From assembly GCA_039707655.1 (NCBI GenBank), contig CM077670.1:143324001-143388000 (forward strand): DNA of 64,000 nucleotides. The letters run 5' to 3'. Each line of letters begins with the position of its first letter. Position 1 is the first letter of the stretch. A program made the position numbers and the translations under genes. The notes under the pieces were generated by a model. That model saw only the letters and a list, made by a program, of their open reading frames with translations. It did not search any database and was not told the origin of the DNA. Shown here piece by piece: positions 24,011 to 34,572 of the stretch. Origin of the DNA: Elymus sibiricus. Taxonomy: Eukaryota > Streptophyta > Magnoliopsida > Poales > Poaceae.

Positions 24011-25456
24011 GACATCGCCAAACGAGCATCTCGCTGCGAGCCTCAGAGCCCCGGCGTCTTTGAGGAAACGCTCCTCAAGCCATCAGCCGCACCTCCTGCC
24101 GCGAGCACGGCGCTCCTTCGCGAGGAACTCCCGCCCGCACCACCCACGGGTGTGCCAGACTGCGGCCCGGCCTCAGGAGCCCGCCTGCTGCTGGCGCTGG
24201 AGCCTCAAGCGGATAGCTGGGCCGCGGAGTTCAAGGCTTACTTGCTTCACGGCACCCTCCCGGAGAAAGACTCAGAAGCAGAGTGCGTGGCCCGACAGGC
24301 CACCGCTTACTGCCTACAAGATGGCGAGCTATACCGCAGGTGCCCCAATGGCGTCTCCCTGCGGTGCATCTCTGAAGAGCAAGGGCGCGAGTTGCTCGCT
24401 GATATCCATGGAGGAGACTGCGGCCACCACTCCTCGTCACGCACCCTCGTCGGCAAGGTGTTCCGCAGCGGCTTCTACTGGCCCACTGCGCTGCGTGACG
24501 CTACCGCGCTGGTCCAAGCGTGCGTGCCCTGCCAATTCCACGCCAAGCAGATCCACCAGCCGGCGCAGGGCCTTCAGACGATTCCCCTTTCATGGCCCTT
24601 CACGGTCTGGGGGCTGGACATCCTGGGGCCCTTCCCTCGCGCGGCTGGCGGTTGCCGCTACCTCTACATCGCCATCGACAAGTTCACCAAGTGGGATGAA
24701 GTCGAGCCGGTGCGCACCATCCCGGCAGGCTCCGCCGTCAAGTTCATCAAGGGCCTCGTGAGCCGCTTTGGAGTTCCCAACCGCATCATCACCGACAATG
24801 GCTCCCAGTTCACAAGCGGCCTCTTCAAGTTCTACTGCGCCAGCCTCGGCACGCAGATCTGCTATGCCTCGGTGGCGCACGTGTGAAGTAATGGCCAGGC
24901 CGAGCATGGCAACGCCAACGTCCTCAAGGGCCTCAAAACAAGGAGCTTCAAGAAGAAACTTAAGAATTGCAGTAAGGGCTGGCTCGACGAGCTGCAGTCC
25001 GTGTTGTGGTCCATCCGCACGATGGCAAGCAAGCCTACCGGCGAGACCCCCTTCTTCCTCGTCTACGGCGCTAAGGCGGTCCTCCCACTGGAGCTTAAGC
25101 ACGGCTCCCCGCGAGTCCTTGCCTTCGATGAGGCGCGTCAGGATGGCTCGCGGGAGACCGATCTGCTGCTCCTCGAGGAGGGCCGCCGCCAGGCCGCCAT
25201 TCGCGCCGCGAGGTACCAGCAGGCCTTGCGTCCATACCACAGCCGCAGCATCCGCCCTCGCACTCTCGAAGTCGGCGACCTTGTCCTGCGAAGAATCCTC
25301 TCCAGAGAGGGGCTCCACAAACTCTCACCTATGTCGGAAGGCCCTTTCAGGGTTACTCATGTCTCCAGGCCCGGCTTAGCCCGGCTGTAGATGGAGGACG
25401 GATTTCCTGTGCCTAACGCCTGGAACATCCAACACCTCCACAAGTTCTACCCATGA
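24011..25456 (+). pseudogene. pol: Element B integrase
   Basis: The HHCC zinc finger is present (LLADIHGGDCGHHSS to VQACVPCQFH, 24391-24540). The catalytic core shows WGLDILGPF (first Asp), ITDNGSQFTS (second Asp) and, after a TGA at 24884, GQAEHGNANV (Glu). The C-terminal domain (VLWSIRTMASKPTGETPFF to LSPMSEGPFRV) runs from 25001, with a TAG at 25388. The natural end is probably the TGA at 25454-25456. All catalytic residues survive, but two nonsense codons separate the domains. Confidence 0.9.
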
Positions 25457-26561
25457 CCCTCACGCATACGAACGAAATGGGGCTATACACGCCCCGGAGC
25501 CTCTCATTGCGTTCGCCTGATGGGCCTGCGAGAGCTGCCGCCCACGCCCAAGTGGAAGCGCCATGCTCCGCGCTGACAGAGCGATCGACCCGTGATCATA
25601 CCCACACCCCTGTGGAAGCCCCATGCTCCGCGCTGGCGGAACAATCAACTGAGGGCGCCCCACGGGCTGCACCAACCTCAAGCTGACCCGTGCCGGACAC
25701 GGCAGCACTCTTTTTCTCATTTCGATGTATAATTGAGGGCGCCCCACGGGTTGTTCCAACCTCAAGCTGACCCGTGCCGGACACGGCAGCCGCATCATGT
25801 TTTAGTTATGTAATGGGTTGCTATCTTACTTCAGTAAAGCTCGGTTTCTTACATGGCGTTTCATTTTGTCCTTGCCTCACGAGCCTCGCGCGCTCACGAT
25901 GTCCCTCATCGGCCTCACACGAGTGGGGGCTGGACACGGTGTCCGTGCTCGGGTCAGTCCCAGCAGCGCTGAAAAACCCAAGCAACCGGGCTCTGACTCG
26001 CGGGTCTGCTCCCGTGCACGCCACCCCACCAAGGTTCTTGGTGTCTTGTCTCCTCGCGTAATGCCCATGAGTCAATCGACGAGCGTGCGCTGCTCCCCTG
26101 TCGTTAAGTACTCTGCATGCAGTTATCTCAGGAGCAGGTTTCCGGAAAGGCCTCACGAGGATGCCTCATGAGGTGGCCCCCTCAGGGCCTCAGGAAGCCA
26201 GCAGGCCCCGCCTCGGGAGCTAACCCTCGGCGGCCGTCTCAGCTGGAGATCTCGCGAGCGGAACCCTCATGAGGCGTACCCTACGAGAGATGGCCCACCA
26301 GACACTACCTTGTACAGAGCTAAGTCTCCCGCCTCGTGAGCCGCCCTTGCCGTCTCTTAAGCCTTCCCCTTCGGTAGCCTCACGAGCGCCAGCGTTTCTC
26401 TTGGCGCAAGCCGCTTGCGCGTCGATGTGCCCCTCACCTCCTGGCCTTGTCCAGGCATCGCGACCTGACATACCAGCGACGACTATGGCACGCTCGGGGG
26501 CTGGGTCCTGACAACATAGAGCATCATCGATCTAGCACAGGGTGATGAAGGGAAAAGGACC
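25457..26561 (+). other. Element B spacer between pol and the antisense gene
   Basis: There is no coding signal. It contains a short tandem duplication (25648-25790), several CCTCACGAGG and CCTCATGAGG palindromes (near 26152, 26165, 26270), and a purine-tract-like word CTCGGGGGCTGGG near 26493. Confidence 0.7.
25648..25790 (+). repeat. Direct duplication of about 58 bp in element B
   Basis: TGAGGGCGCCCCACGGG begins two near-identical blocks (from about 25650 and from about 25734), each ending GTGCCGGACACGGCAGC. They are separated by about 25 bp. A related pair, CCATGCTCCGCGCTG, recurs at 25560 and 25620. Confidence 0.85.
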
Positions 26562-29500
26562 CTAGGAGCTCACACCGTCGCCGTCGTCGCCGGCGCCGTC
26601 GTCACCGCAGGAGCTCTCGCCGCTGCCGCAGGAGTATTTCCCAAGCAACGCATCCACGTGGCCTTCTACCGCCTTTGCGAGGCCATCGCGAAGCTCCTCG
26701 GGGACTGGGGCTATCACCTTGTCAAAGTCAAAGTTGGGATCAGCGTGAAGAAGGTGGCTGAAGACGCGAGTCGCCGCCAGGGAGAAGAGCCGCGGCACAC
26801 CTCCTCCAAGATGCCGTCCACCTCCTTGGCCCCGTCCTCAAGCTGTTCCACGAGCTTGGTGGACAAGTCGATGTAGTCGGCGTCGTGGGACTCGCGGAGG
26901 GCCCCAAGCCTCCCCTGGCAGATGGAGTTCAGGGCGTCGTGGGTGCGGAGCTCGAGGGAGTGAAGCGTCTTGACGCGTTCGGGCTGCTGCACCTGTTCCT
27001 GATCCGCCACGCCTCCGGCTTGCTCGGCCGTGCTGGCATCGCCCCCCACTTGGAGACAAAGGGAGGATGGCTCGGCCACGGCGCTGGAGCTGGGCTGCGG
27101 CGCGCCCCCCTGGCAGGTCTCCGCCTCGGCGAGTGCCGCCTTGAGATCAGTGATCTCCTGCCGGAACCGCTGATGCTCCTTCTCGAAGGCATCCCTCTGC
27201 TGCACCAGCGCCTTATCGTGCTTCTCGGCAAGCGCCAAGCGCGCCTCTGCTACATTCATGTCAGCATCCTCCTGAGCCTTCTTCTCCTTGGCCTCCAGCT
27301 GGGCGTTGTCCTCGGTGACACGTTTCGTGTGAGCCTCCTGGGCATCGGCCAGCTGGCGCCCCAACGTCTCCTGGCGCTCCTTCTCTGTGGCCTGCTCGGT
27401 CGCCGTCTTCTCGATGCCTCTTTGCGAGTCTCGAGGCCCGCTTCGCGGGCCGCGACCTCCTTCTCACGGGTGGTGAGGGTGCTACCCGCGCGAGGAGCGA
27501 CTGCGCCTACTCGGCGTGTTTATCCTGGAACTCCTTCAGGCGGGCCTCCACCTCTTCGCGGAGCGCGACGGCCGCTTCGGCCTCCCGGAGGGCACTCGCA
27601 CGAACCCCCTCCACTTCGGCGGCGTCCTTCTCGCCCTGTGCGTGAGTGTGTTCGTTTTGGCGCTGGGCCGTTTCAACGGTGACGCTGAGCCGGCGCGACC
27701 CGTCAGCAAGCTTCAGGTGTTCCTCGGCAAGGTGCGTCTCCGCGTCCTGGAAGTCCGTCCCGAGCCGAGCAAGCGCGGCCTTGTCGTCGCGCAAGGCTTC
27801 AGGCCTGAGCAGGGTGTGGCCGCTCACAAGGACCAGAGGCCAGTCCGGGTCGGGCCCTCTGACACTCTCCGCCGCCGTGGTTAGGGAGGACTCGGCGCCG
27901 CTTGCCTAGAGCGGTGGGTTCGCCAGGCCACCCCCCGCGTTCGGCTGCGGCGGCACGCTATGTGGGCTCGCCATGCCCACGATGGCATGCCCCACAACTC
28001 CTCCCCCCACGCTTAGGGAGGCCCCCAGTGGGGCGGTGGGCGTTTCGACCTCCCCCGTCACCACGCCTTTCCTCGCGGCAGGGTCAAGGGGGAGGGCGTC
28101 CCCGCCTCCTAAGGCTGCCTCCCAAGGCCTCTCCGTCTTGGCTTCACGAGGCGCGCCCACACGCGACTCCGGAGGAACGACCGTCTCCTCCTCGACTTCC
28201 ATGCACCCCGCCTCGGCGTCAGGACGGCGGGTGGCCTCTCCATGCCCCCCGGCACCCGTGGTGGGTGCCGACACCCCCTGCGGGCCGGGGGACACCTTCG
28301 CCTTCGTCGTCGTCTTCTTCTTCCTCTTCTTCTGATCCACGACAGACCTCCTGCACGAATGGTGGCTCAGCTCCGAGCCTGGACGAAGAGTAAGGACTAG
28401 GAATGCCGGGAGGAGGCAGGGGACTTACTCATCACTGACGTACCACTTCCTCTTCTTCTCCCCCACGGGGGGCGGGCCGTCGCTGCCACCCTCAGGCATC
28501 GCCCCGGCGCCGCCGCTCGGGCCCCCGGGGTGTGTCGCAGTAGACCCGGACGCGTCGTCGCCCGCCTCGGGGCCCTGGGGGGTTTCGGCCTCATGATGGG
28601 CCTCAGGTGCTAGGGGCTCGACCGCCCCCCGGCCGAGAGCCCCCTCCACCGCGGGCAGATCGCTCTCGGCGTCATCGTCCTCAAGCTCGCAGAGGAGCTG
28701 ACGGCGGATGCGTGGTCGCGCCCGGTTGGCGTCCTCCTCCATGGCCTCCCCCGAATCCTCGTGGCCGCTGCTGCCTCCCGAGTCTACCTCCACCACGTGG
28801 GGGTTATCGCGGGGCCCGACGTGGCCCTCTGGCATGAGGGCCCACTAGTTGAAGAGGGGCATCTCCTCCACCAGCTCCGCCTTCTCCTTGTAGCAGAAAA
28901 GCGGGAGTGCCCCCTCGGGCAATTCCGCAGCAGGGGTGCTGAGCAGAGTCGCCAGGGCCCCGTCCAGCACATCTGGCTCCAGGCTGCCCGGGTTCAGCCT
29001 CATGGCATCGCCCGCGCCGATGTACTCCCACATGGGGCACGAATGCTGCTGAAGTGGCGCGATGCGCCGCCGCAGGTATTCCCTGATGACCGTCACCCTC
29101 GGCAGTTTTGCGGCCCGGTGCGCGGCCATCCGCTCCAAGACGGGCTCCATCCTCGGGTCTGCAAGCTTCTCGTGCCCCCACACGAAGATCTTCTCGGTCG
29201 GATCCATCGAGATCATCAGGAGCCGGCTGGTCTGGTGCGTGTCCATGTAGACCCAGCGCTGTCGATAGCTCTCCACCTTCTTCGCAACCCTCAGGTTGAT
29301 AATGTTGTTCTCTATCCCCTTGACGGCAAGGAACGACGCGCATCCGGAGCGCTAGTCTGCCGCAGTTAGCCACATGCAGAAGAAGTGACAGAAGAGCGCC
29401 ACTGAAGGCATCACGCCTACGAAAGCCTCGCAGTAAAAGGCAAACATGGCCAGGAGGAGAATGGAGTTGGGTTGAAGATGGAGGGCGTGGATCTGATAGT

Positions 29501-29780
29501 GGGAGAGAATGGTATAGAAGAAGTCCGAGAATGGTGGCACCAACCCGGCATATATGTTGTGGGGAAAGAAGGGGTAGGCCGTCACCCCCAGGTCGCGCCG
29601 CGCGTGCGACCCCAGCCAGATCTGGGTCGCCTGGTTCTCGTTCTGATCGCCGGCCACAAACGGGAGCACCTTGTCCAAGCCCTCTCCATCGACGATGGTG
29701 GAGCATGGCAGCGCCGCCCCGAGGACGGGCGCGCTTGGGGACGGGGCCGCCACCTTTCCCCTCTTGCCGGCGGGCGCCAT
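26562..29780 (-). pseudogene. Element B antisense accessory gene (aORF), one coding intron seen
   Basis: The gene reads right to left from an ATG at 29780 (MAPAGKRGKVAAPSP). The N-terminal domain has AYPFFPHNIYAGLVPPF, HLQPNSILLLAMFAFYCEAF and KIFVWGHEKL, resembling the plant 'putative gypsy type transposon' family (Pfam PF04195 by memory). An acidic middle follows, then a long coiled coil (27830-26810) rich in Ala, Glu, Lys and Gln, and an acidic tail ending DGDGVSS at 26562. Intron: donor GTAAGT at 28428, acceptor TGCAG ending at 28351, 78 bp, phase 2; splicing joins KWYVSD to VVDQKKRKKK in frame. In-frame stops at 29352, 28845, 27906 and 27507 and frame changes near 27465, 27415 and 26790 make this copy a pseudogene. 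Function unknown; no TATA box seen upstream. Confidence 0.82.
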
Positions 29781-30088
29781 CTGCGCGGCGGAGGCGCGGA
29801 TCGAGGAGCGAGAAGGGGCAGAGCTCAGAGAGGGGGTCGCGAGGAGGTGCACGTGAGAAGGCAAGCACAAGGGGACGGAATGTGTGAAGGAAGGCAATGA
29901 TGGCCTCGCGTCACCCGCGGTAGGTTTTATGTCAGCGCGGGCGGTTACCGAGGCGTCGTGGGAGATGTGGGGGCGTCCCCCGTTACATCGTGGGCCACGC
30001 ATCGCGCCTGGCCTGCAGGCGGTTAGGGCCCGTGTTGTTTCGCCCCCCCAGTAGGCAAGAACGTGCGCGCCATGGGCCCGGGGCCTAC

Positions 30089-30990
30089 TATCGGCCCCGT
30101 GGAACCCAGGGTATCCAGACCCATCTGCCTTTGGCCCAGGGCGCAATGCCGGGCGTGGGCCCAGCATGCCGTCATCACCAAGCACCTCACCAGGACTCTT
30201 CATGAGGCCTTGGCCTCCTAAGGCCCCCTCCTCAGGAAGTGGCGAGCAAGGCTTGGCATCCTCACCAATGGCCTCGCGAGGCAGCCTCCCGAGGTGGCCT
30301 CCCGAGGCCTCCTCCTGAAGGTGCCCAAGACGAAGGCCGTTCACCACAGCCGCGCGGTCTGGGGCCCATCACGTGGGTGACGCGTGCAACGACGAACGGC
30401 GACAGAGGCCGCGCCAGCAGGCGCGGATGAAGAGGGTTTCCCCTTTTGTGTTAAAGGAGCAAGGCCAACAGTCCACTTCCCAAAGCAACCCCAAAGGTTG
30501 CCCGATCGGCGAAAGAAGACCAAGACGGCGGGCGCACAGGGCAGAGGTCATCACCGATCCCACCGGCGCGTCATGGATCATGCTTTGGCAGGCAAAGACC
30601 GCCTTTAGTCAGGATAACCTGAGCACCTGTCCCCTTTCAAAACCGCCAAGTGTGGCAACCCTTCCCGCCTAAGTTTTCGAGGGGGAAGAGGACCAAGGCT
30701 GGTATAAAGGCAGTGCCACCGTTGTAGAGAGGGACCTCGGTGGAGTTCTGCCTCCTCCACCTTGTACGCAAGAACTCTCTTGCCCCTTGCAATCCCAACC
30801 ACAAGCAGGAGTAGGATTTTACACCGCAAGGTGGCCCGAACCTGGGTAACCGCTGAGTCCATGGTCCATTCCTCGCTAGCGCGCTCTCGCCGTAGCCTTG
30901 CCGTTGCTTAGTCGTGGTAGGAGACGAAGTGGTAGAACGAGCTCACCCCAGTGTTCGAACCTTTGGGTTCCCGGAGCCCGACTTCCGACA
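30089..30990 (+). repeat. Element B 3' LTR
   Basis: This 902 bp LTR begins TATCGGCCCCGTGG (5' LTR: TGTCAGGCCCGTGG) and ends ACTTCCGACA, followed by the target duplication AGCAC. The terminal dinucleotide TG is mutated to TA. No clear purine tract precedes it; the preceding bases are GGGCCCGGGGCCTAC. Confidence 0.92.
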
Positions 30991-31395
30991 AGCACCACTG
31001 GTGCTCGAGTTCATCGTCGGTGTAGCCGGGTTGCCAATGTTATTTCAGGTGTTGGCCATGGTGCATCACATATTCCATATTGCTGAGTTGGGTCCAGAAG
31101 CAGGGTTATCAATCATACATTTTAACCATAAGATGGATGTTTGCTTTCAAAGCAACAACAGATTGTCATTCAGGGCACTTCACAAAATTTATACAAAGGA
31201 AAGTAATCAAATGCATGATGGCACTTGCACCAGCAAAAGTTTTACGCCTACAGTTATTACAAGCCACATCAGGGCTATGTTCAAATCAGATGCTCTATCA
31301 CTTCCCAATCAAAAGTTTTATGAGCCGACAGTTTAATTCTCCAGGTTGAGGTTCGCCCCAGAGGCTGATGGGTTGTCATGTGCTGGTTCTTCACG
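30991..31395 (+). other. Element A sequence between insertion B and the end of its antisense gene
   Basis: Apart from the target duplication AGCAC at 30991-30995, I see no coding signal or structure in this AT-moderate stretch. It would be the 3' untranslated part of the antisense gene of A, whose stop codon is at 31396-31398. Confidence 0.6.
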
Positions 31396-31882
31396 CTAGT
31401 CTTCATCCGCCACCTCTGCCTGACTTGCCGATTCGTCGACTACCCACTGGATGGATTGCAAAGCTTCAAATACTGAATTGGCTATTATAGAAGATGAAGG
31501 GTCGACGTCAGGGGTGAAGGTTTGCTTACGCGGACAGGTCAGCACAACAGGCTGAGGGTTCGGCGGCTCAATGCATTCATTGGCTTCAGAATAGCCAGCT
31601 TGATACTTGGTGAGGTCTATCTCCTCCGTTAGTGCTATTGCAGCTACCCGGGTCTCTTTGACGCACCGCAGGAAATCTTTCTTGGTGAAAGGCATGTCAT
31701 CGGTGCTGAATTCCGGATAGCCGCCTACTAGTTGAGCCGGATCCAGTTCTGGTGCATACGCCTTGGCACGTGCAAGGGCAGTAAGAGCTCCGTGGTGACA
31801 AGCCGCCTTCTTCCATTCTTGAAACCATTGCGGTATAATAGACAGCTCTTTAAGCATGTCCACGATCTGTTGGGGCGGTGAC

Positions 31883-33778
31883 TGTTTGAAATATGCCCTA
31901 GAGGCAATAATAAATTGGTTATCATTATATTTCCTTGTTCGTGATAATCGTTTATTATCTATGCTATAATTGTATTGATTGGAAACTCAAATACATGTGT
32001 GGGTACATAGACAACACTGTGTCCCTAGTATGCCTCTAGTTAACTAGTTCGTTGATCAAAGATGGTCAAGGTTTCCTGGCCATAGACATGAGATGTCATT
32101 TGATAACAGGATCACATCATTAGGAGAATGATGTGATGGACAAGACCCAAACTATAAACATAGCATATGATCGTGTCAGTTTATTGCCATAGTTTTCTGC
32201 ATGTCAAGTATCTGTTCCTATGACCATGAGATCATGCAACTCACTGACACCGAAGGAATACCTTGTGTGTATCAAACGTCACAACGTAACTGGGTGACTA
32301 TAAAGATGCTCTACAGGTATCTCCGAGGGTGTCTGTTGAGTGGGCATGGATCAAGACTGGGATTTGTTACTCCATGTGACGGAGAGGTATCTCAGGGCCC
32401 ACTCGGTAATACAGCATCACAATAAGCCTTGCAAGCAATGTGACTAAGTGTTAGCCACGGGATCTTGTATTACAGAACGAGTAAAGAGACTTGCCGGTAA
32501 CGAGATTGAACTAGGTATAGAGATACCGACGATCGAATCTCGGGCAAGTAACATACCGAAGAACAAAGGGAACAGCGTACGGGATTAACTGAATCCTTGA
32601 CATAGAGGTTCAACCGATAAAGATCTTCGTAGAATATGTAGGAACCAATATGGGCATCCAGGTCCCGCTATTGGTTATTGACCGTAGAGGTGTCTTGGTC
32701 ATGTCTACATAGTTCTCGAACCAGCAGGGTCTGCACACTTAAGGTTCGGTGACGTTTCGGTATAGTAGAGTTATGTATGGTGGTGACCAAAGGTTTTTCG
32801 GAGTCCCGAATGAGATCCTGGACGTCACGAGGAGCTCTGGAATGGTCCGGAGGTAAAGATTGATATATAGGAAGTCCTGTTTTAGTCACCGGAAAAGTTT
32901 CGGGTATTTCGGTAGTGTACCGGGAGTGCCGGGAGGGGTACCGGGGACCATCGGGAGGGGTGTCTCGACCGAAAGGACCTCATGGGCTGTGGGAGGAGTC
33001 AAACCAGCCCCTAGTGGGCTGGACTAACCCCCCCACTAAGGCCCATGCGGCTTTGGGTGGAAAAACTCCAAAGAAGGAAAGGTGGAAAGGGTTTCCAAGT
33101 GGAGAGGAGGAATCCTACTCCTAATAGGATTGGAGTAGGACTCCTCCACCTCCAATTTCGGCCAAACCTTGAGGGTTTGAGGCTGCCTCCTCCCCTCCCT
33201 CCCTCCCTCCTATATATACTAGAGGATTTAGATGGAAGAGCTAACCCTAATTGCCACGTGCTCCCTCTACTTCATCTAGATCGGTTTCTCCTCTAGTCTA
33301 GTTTCAGCGGTGCTTAGGCGAAGCCCTACCGGAATTGTTCCACCACCATCGCCGCCGCGCCGTTGCGCCGCCGGAGAACTCTTCTACCTATCCGCTCCCT
33401 CTTGCTGGATCAAGAAGGCGGAGATCGTCATCGAGCTGTACGTGTGCTGAACGCGGAGGTGCTGTCCGTTCGGCACTAGATCGGAAGGACCGTGATCAGG
33501 ATCGCGAGACGATTCGTGATTTGATCGCGGGATAGATCGTGATGGGATCGCGGGACGGATCGAAATTGGATCGCGAGATGGATCGTGATGGGATCGCGGG
33601 ACGCTCGGCGATTTGGATCGCGAAGTTCGACTACATCAACCGCGTTTCTTAACGCTTCCCGCTTAGCGATCTACAAGGGTATGTAGATCCACTCTCCCTC
33701 TCGTAGATGCTCATCACCATGGATAGATCTTGCGTGTGCGTAGGAAAATTTTTGTTTCCCATGCAACGTTCCCCAAAA
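31883..33778 (+). mobile_element. BARE1/WIS/Angela-type Copia solo LTR inside the antisense gene of A
   Basis: It starts TGTTTGAAATATGCCCTAG and ends CATGCAACGTTCCCCAAAA, matching the well-known BARE1/WIS/Angela LTR ends except for one changed base near each end. It is 1896 bp, close to the usual 1.7-1.8 kb. A perfect target duplication GTGAC flanks it (31878-31882 and 33779-33783). A TATATATA box lies at 33211-33218. No internal domain is present, so LTR-LTR recombination removed it. Confidence 0.95.
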
Positions 33779-34337
33779 GTGACTTGGTGTTCTTCACCGC
33801 CATGACGCAGCGTGAGCCGCCTATATATAGCTGTTCTAGAAAGGAGTACACGGCTTTAAGCTTTACCAGCGGAAGTTCCCCGAGGTTACGAGTCCTACGA
33901 CCTGCAAGTACAGATGAGAAGGTGTCAGAAAACCTGGCTTGACATATTAAGTTGGTGCATTTTAGGAATCTTGTGAGTCTTCCGGCTTACCAAAGATGGT
34001 GCTACACATTATGGTGATATGGCCCTTTAATGTGGTTAATTCTTGAGTCACCGGCTCAAGTTTCGCCTCGGCCTCTTCCGCGCGTTTGACAAGAATGGCC
34101 TTCTCATCTTCAAATGTTGCTTCGGCCTTCTTCAGGGTCTCTTTCACCAAGAGTAGTGACTTGTGGAAATCTGAAGATAAGCGTTCCGCTTTTTCCCGGA
34201 GTTTTCTTTCCTTTTTCACTTCCTTTTGGAAGCCAACAGCCTGTGACTCCACTTCATTCAGCATATCTTGCATGATAGTTTTGCAAGGTTACAAAATATA
34301 TATAATAGTCCCGAGCCGCTGTGGCGGTCGACCCGGC

Positions 34338-34572
34338 ACTTGGGGGCAACATCTATCAACGCTCTGTTAAAAACATCAAAAGTCCCATGAAGATGCAGGC
34401 ATACAATATGGCACTTGGGGGCTAATGTGTAGTCTTTTTTCATCCAGACAAAGACCCGGCCCATCATATGACGTTGAGCCAGCTCTTGGGGGCTACCAGT
34501 TGTTCAAGTACAGGAATGTAAAGTTACAGAAGTCCCTGGTCATCATTTCATAATGACCCAGCCCTTGGAGGC
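34338..34572 (+). repeat. Four-unit array of polypurine-tract-like motifs in element A
   Basis: ACTTGGGGGC-like words start at 34338, 34413, 34484 and 34563, about 75 bp apart, the last two diverged to TCTTGGGGGC and CCTTGGAGGC. Each is preceded by a weakly conserved unit with AAGTCCC or GACCC. They resemble the true PPT of A (ACTGGGGGCTAA at 37744). All lie inside intron 3 of the antisense gene. Confidence 0.75.

Larger units (their letters stand above)
7507..30990 (+). mobile_element. Element B: Tat-type Ty3/gypsy retrotransposon inserted in element A
   Basis: LTRs at 7507-8422 and 30089-30990 are flanked by a perfect 5 bp target duplication AGCAC (7502-7506 and 30991-30995). Order inside: PBS, gag, protease, RT, RNase H, a second RNase H-like domain, integrase, a non-coding spacer, then a large accessory gene on the minus strand. 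Gag-pol appears to be one reading frame. Element C (9145-20294) interrupts gag. Without C, B is about 12.3 kb. The second RNase H of archaeal-like type and the antisense gene fit the Tat lineage. The first base pair of the 3' LTR has changed from TG to TA. Confidence 0.92.

Noticed and set aside
24590..25318. 242-codon minus-strand open frame
   Set aside because: It is a shadow of the integrase of element B.
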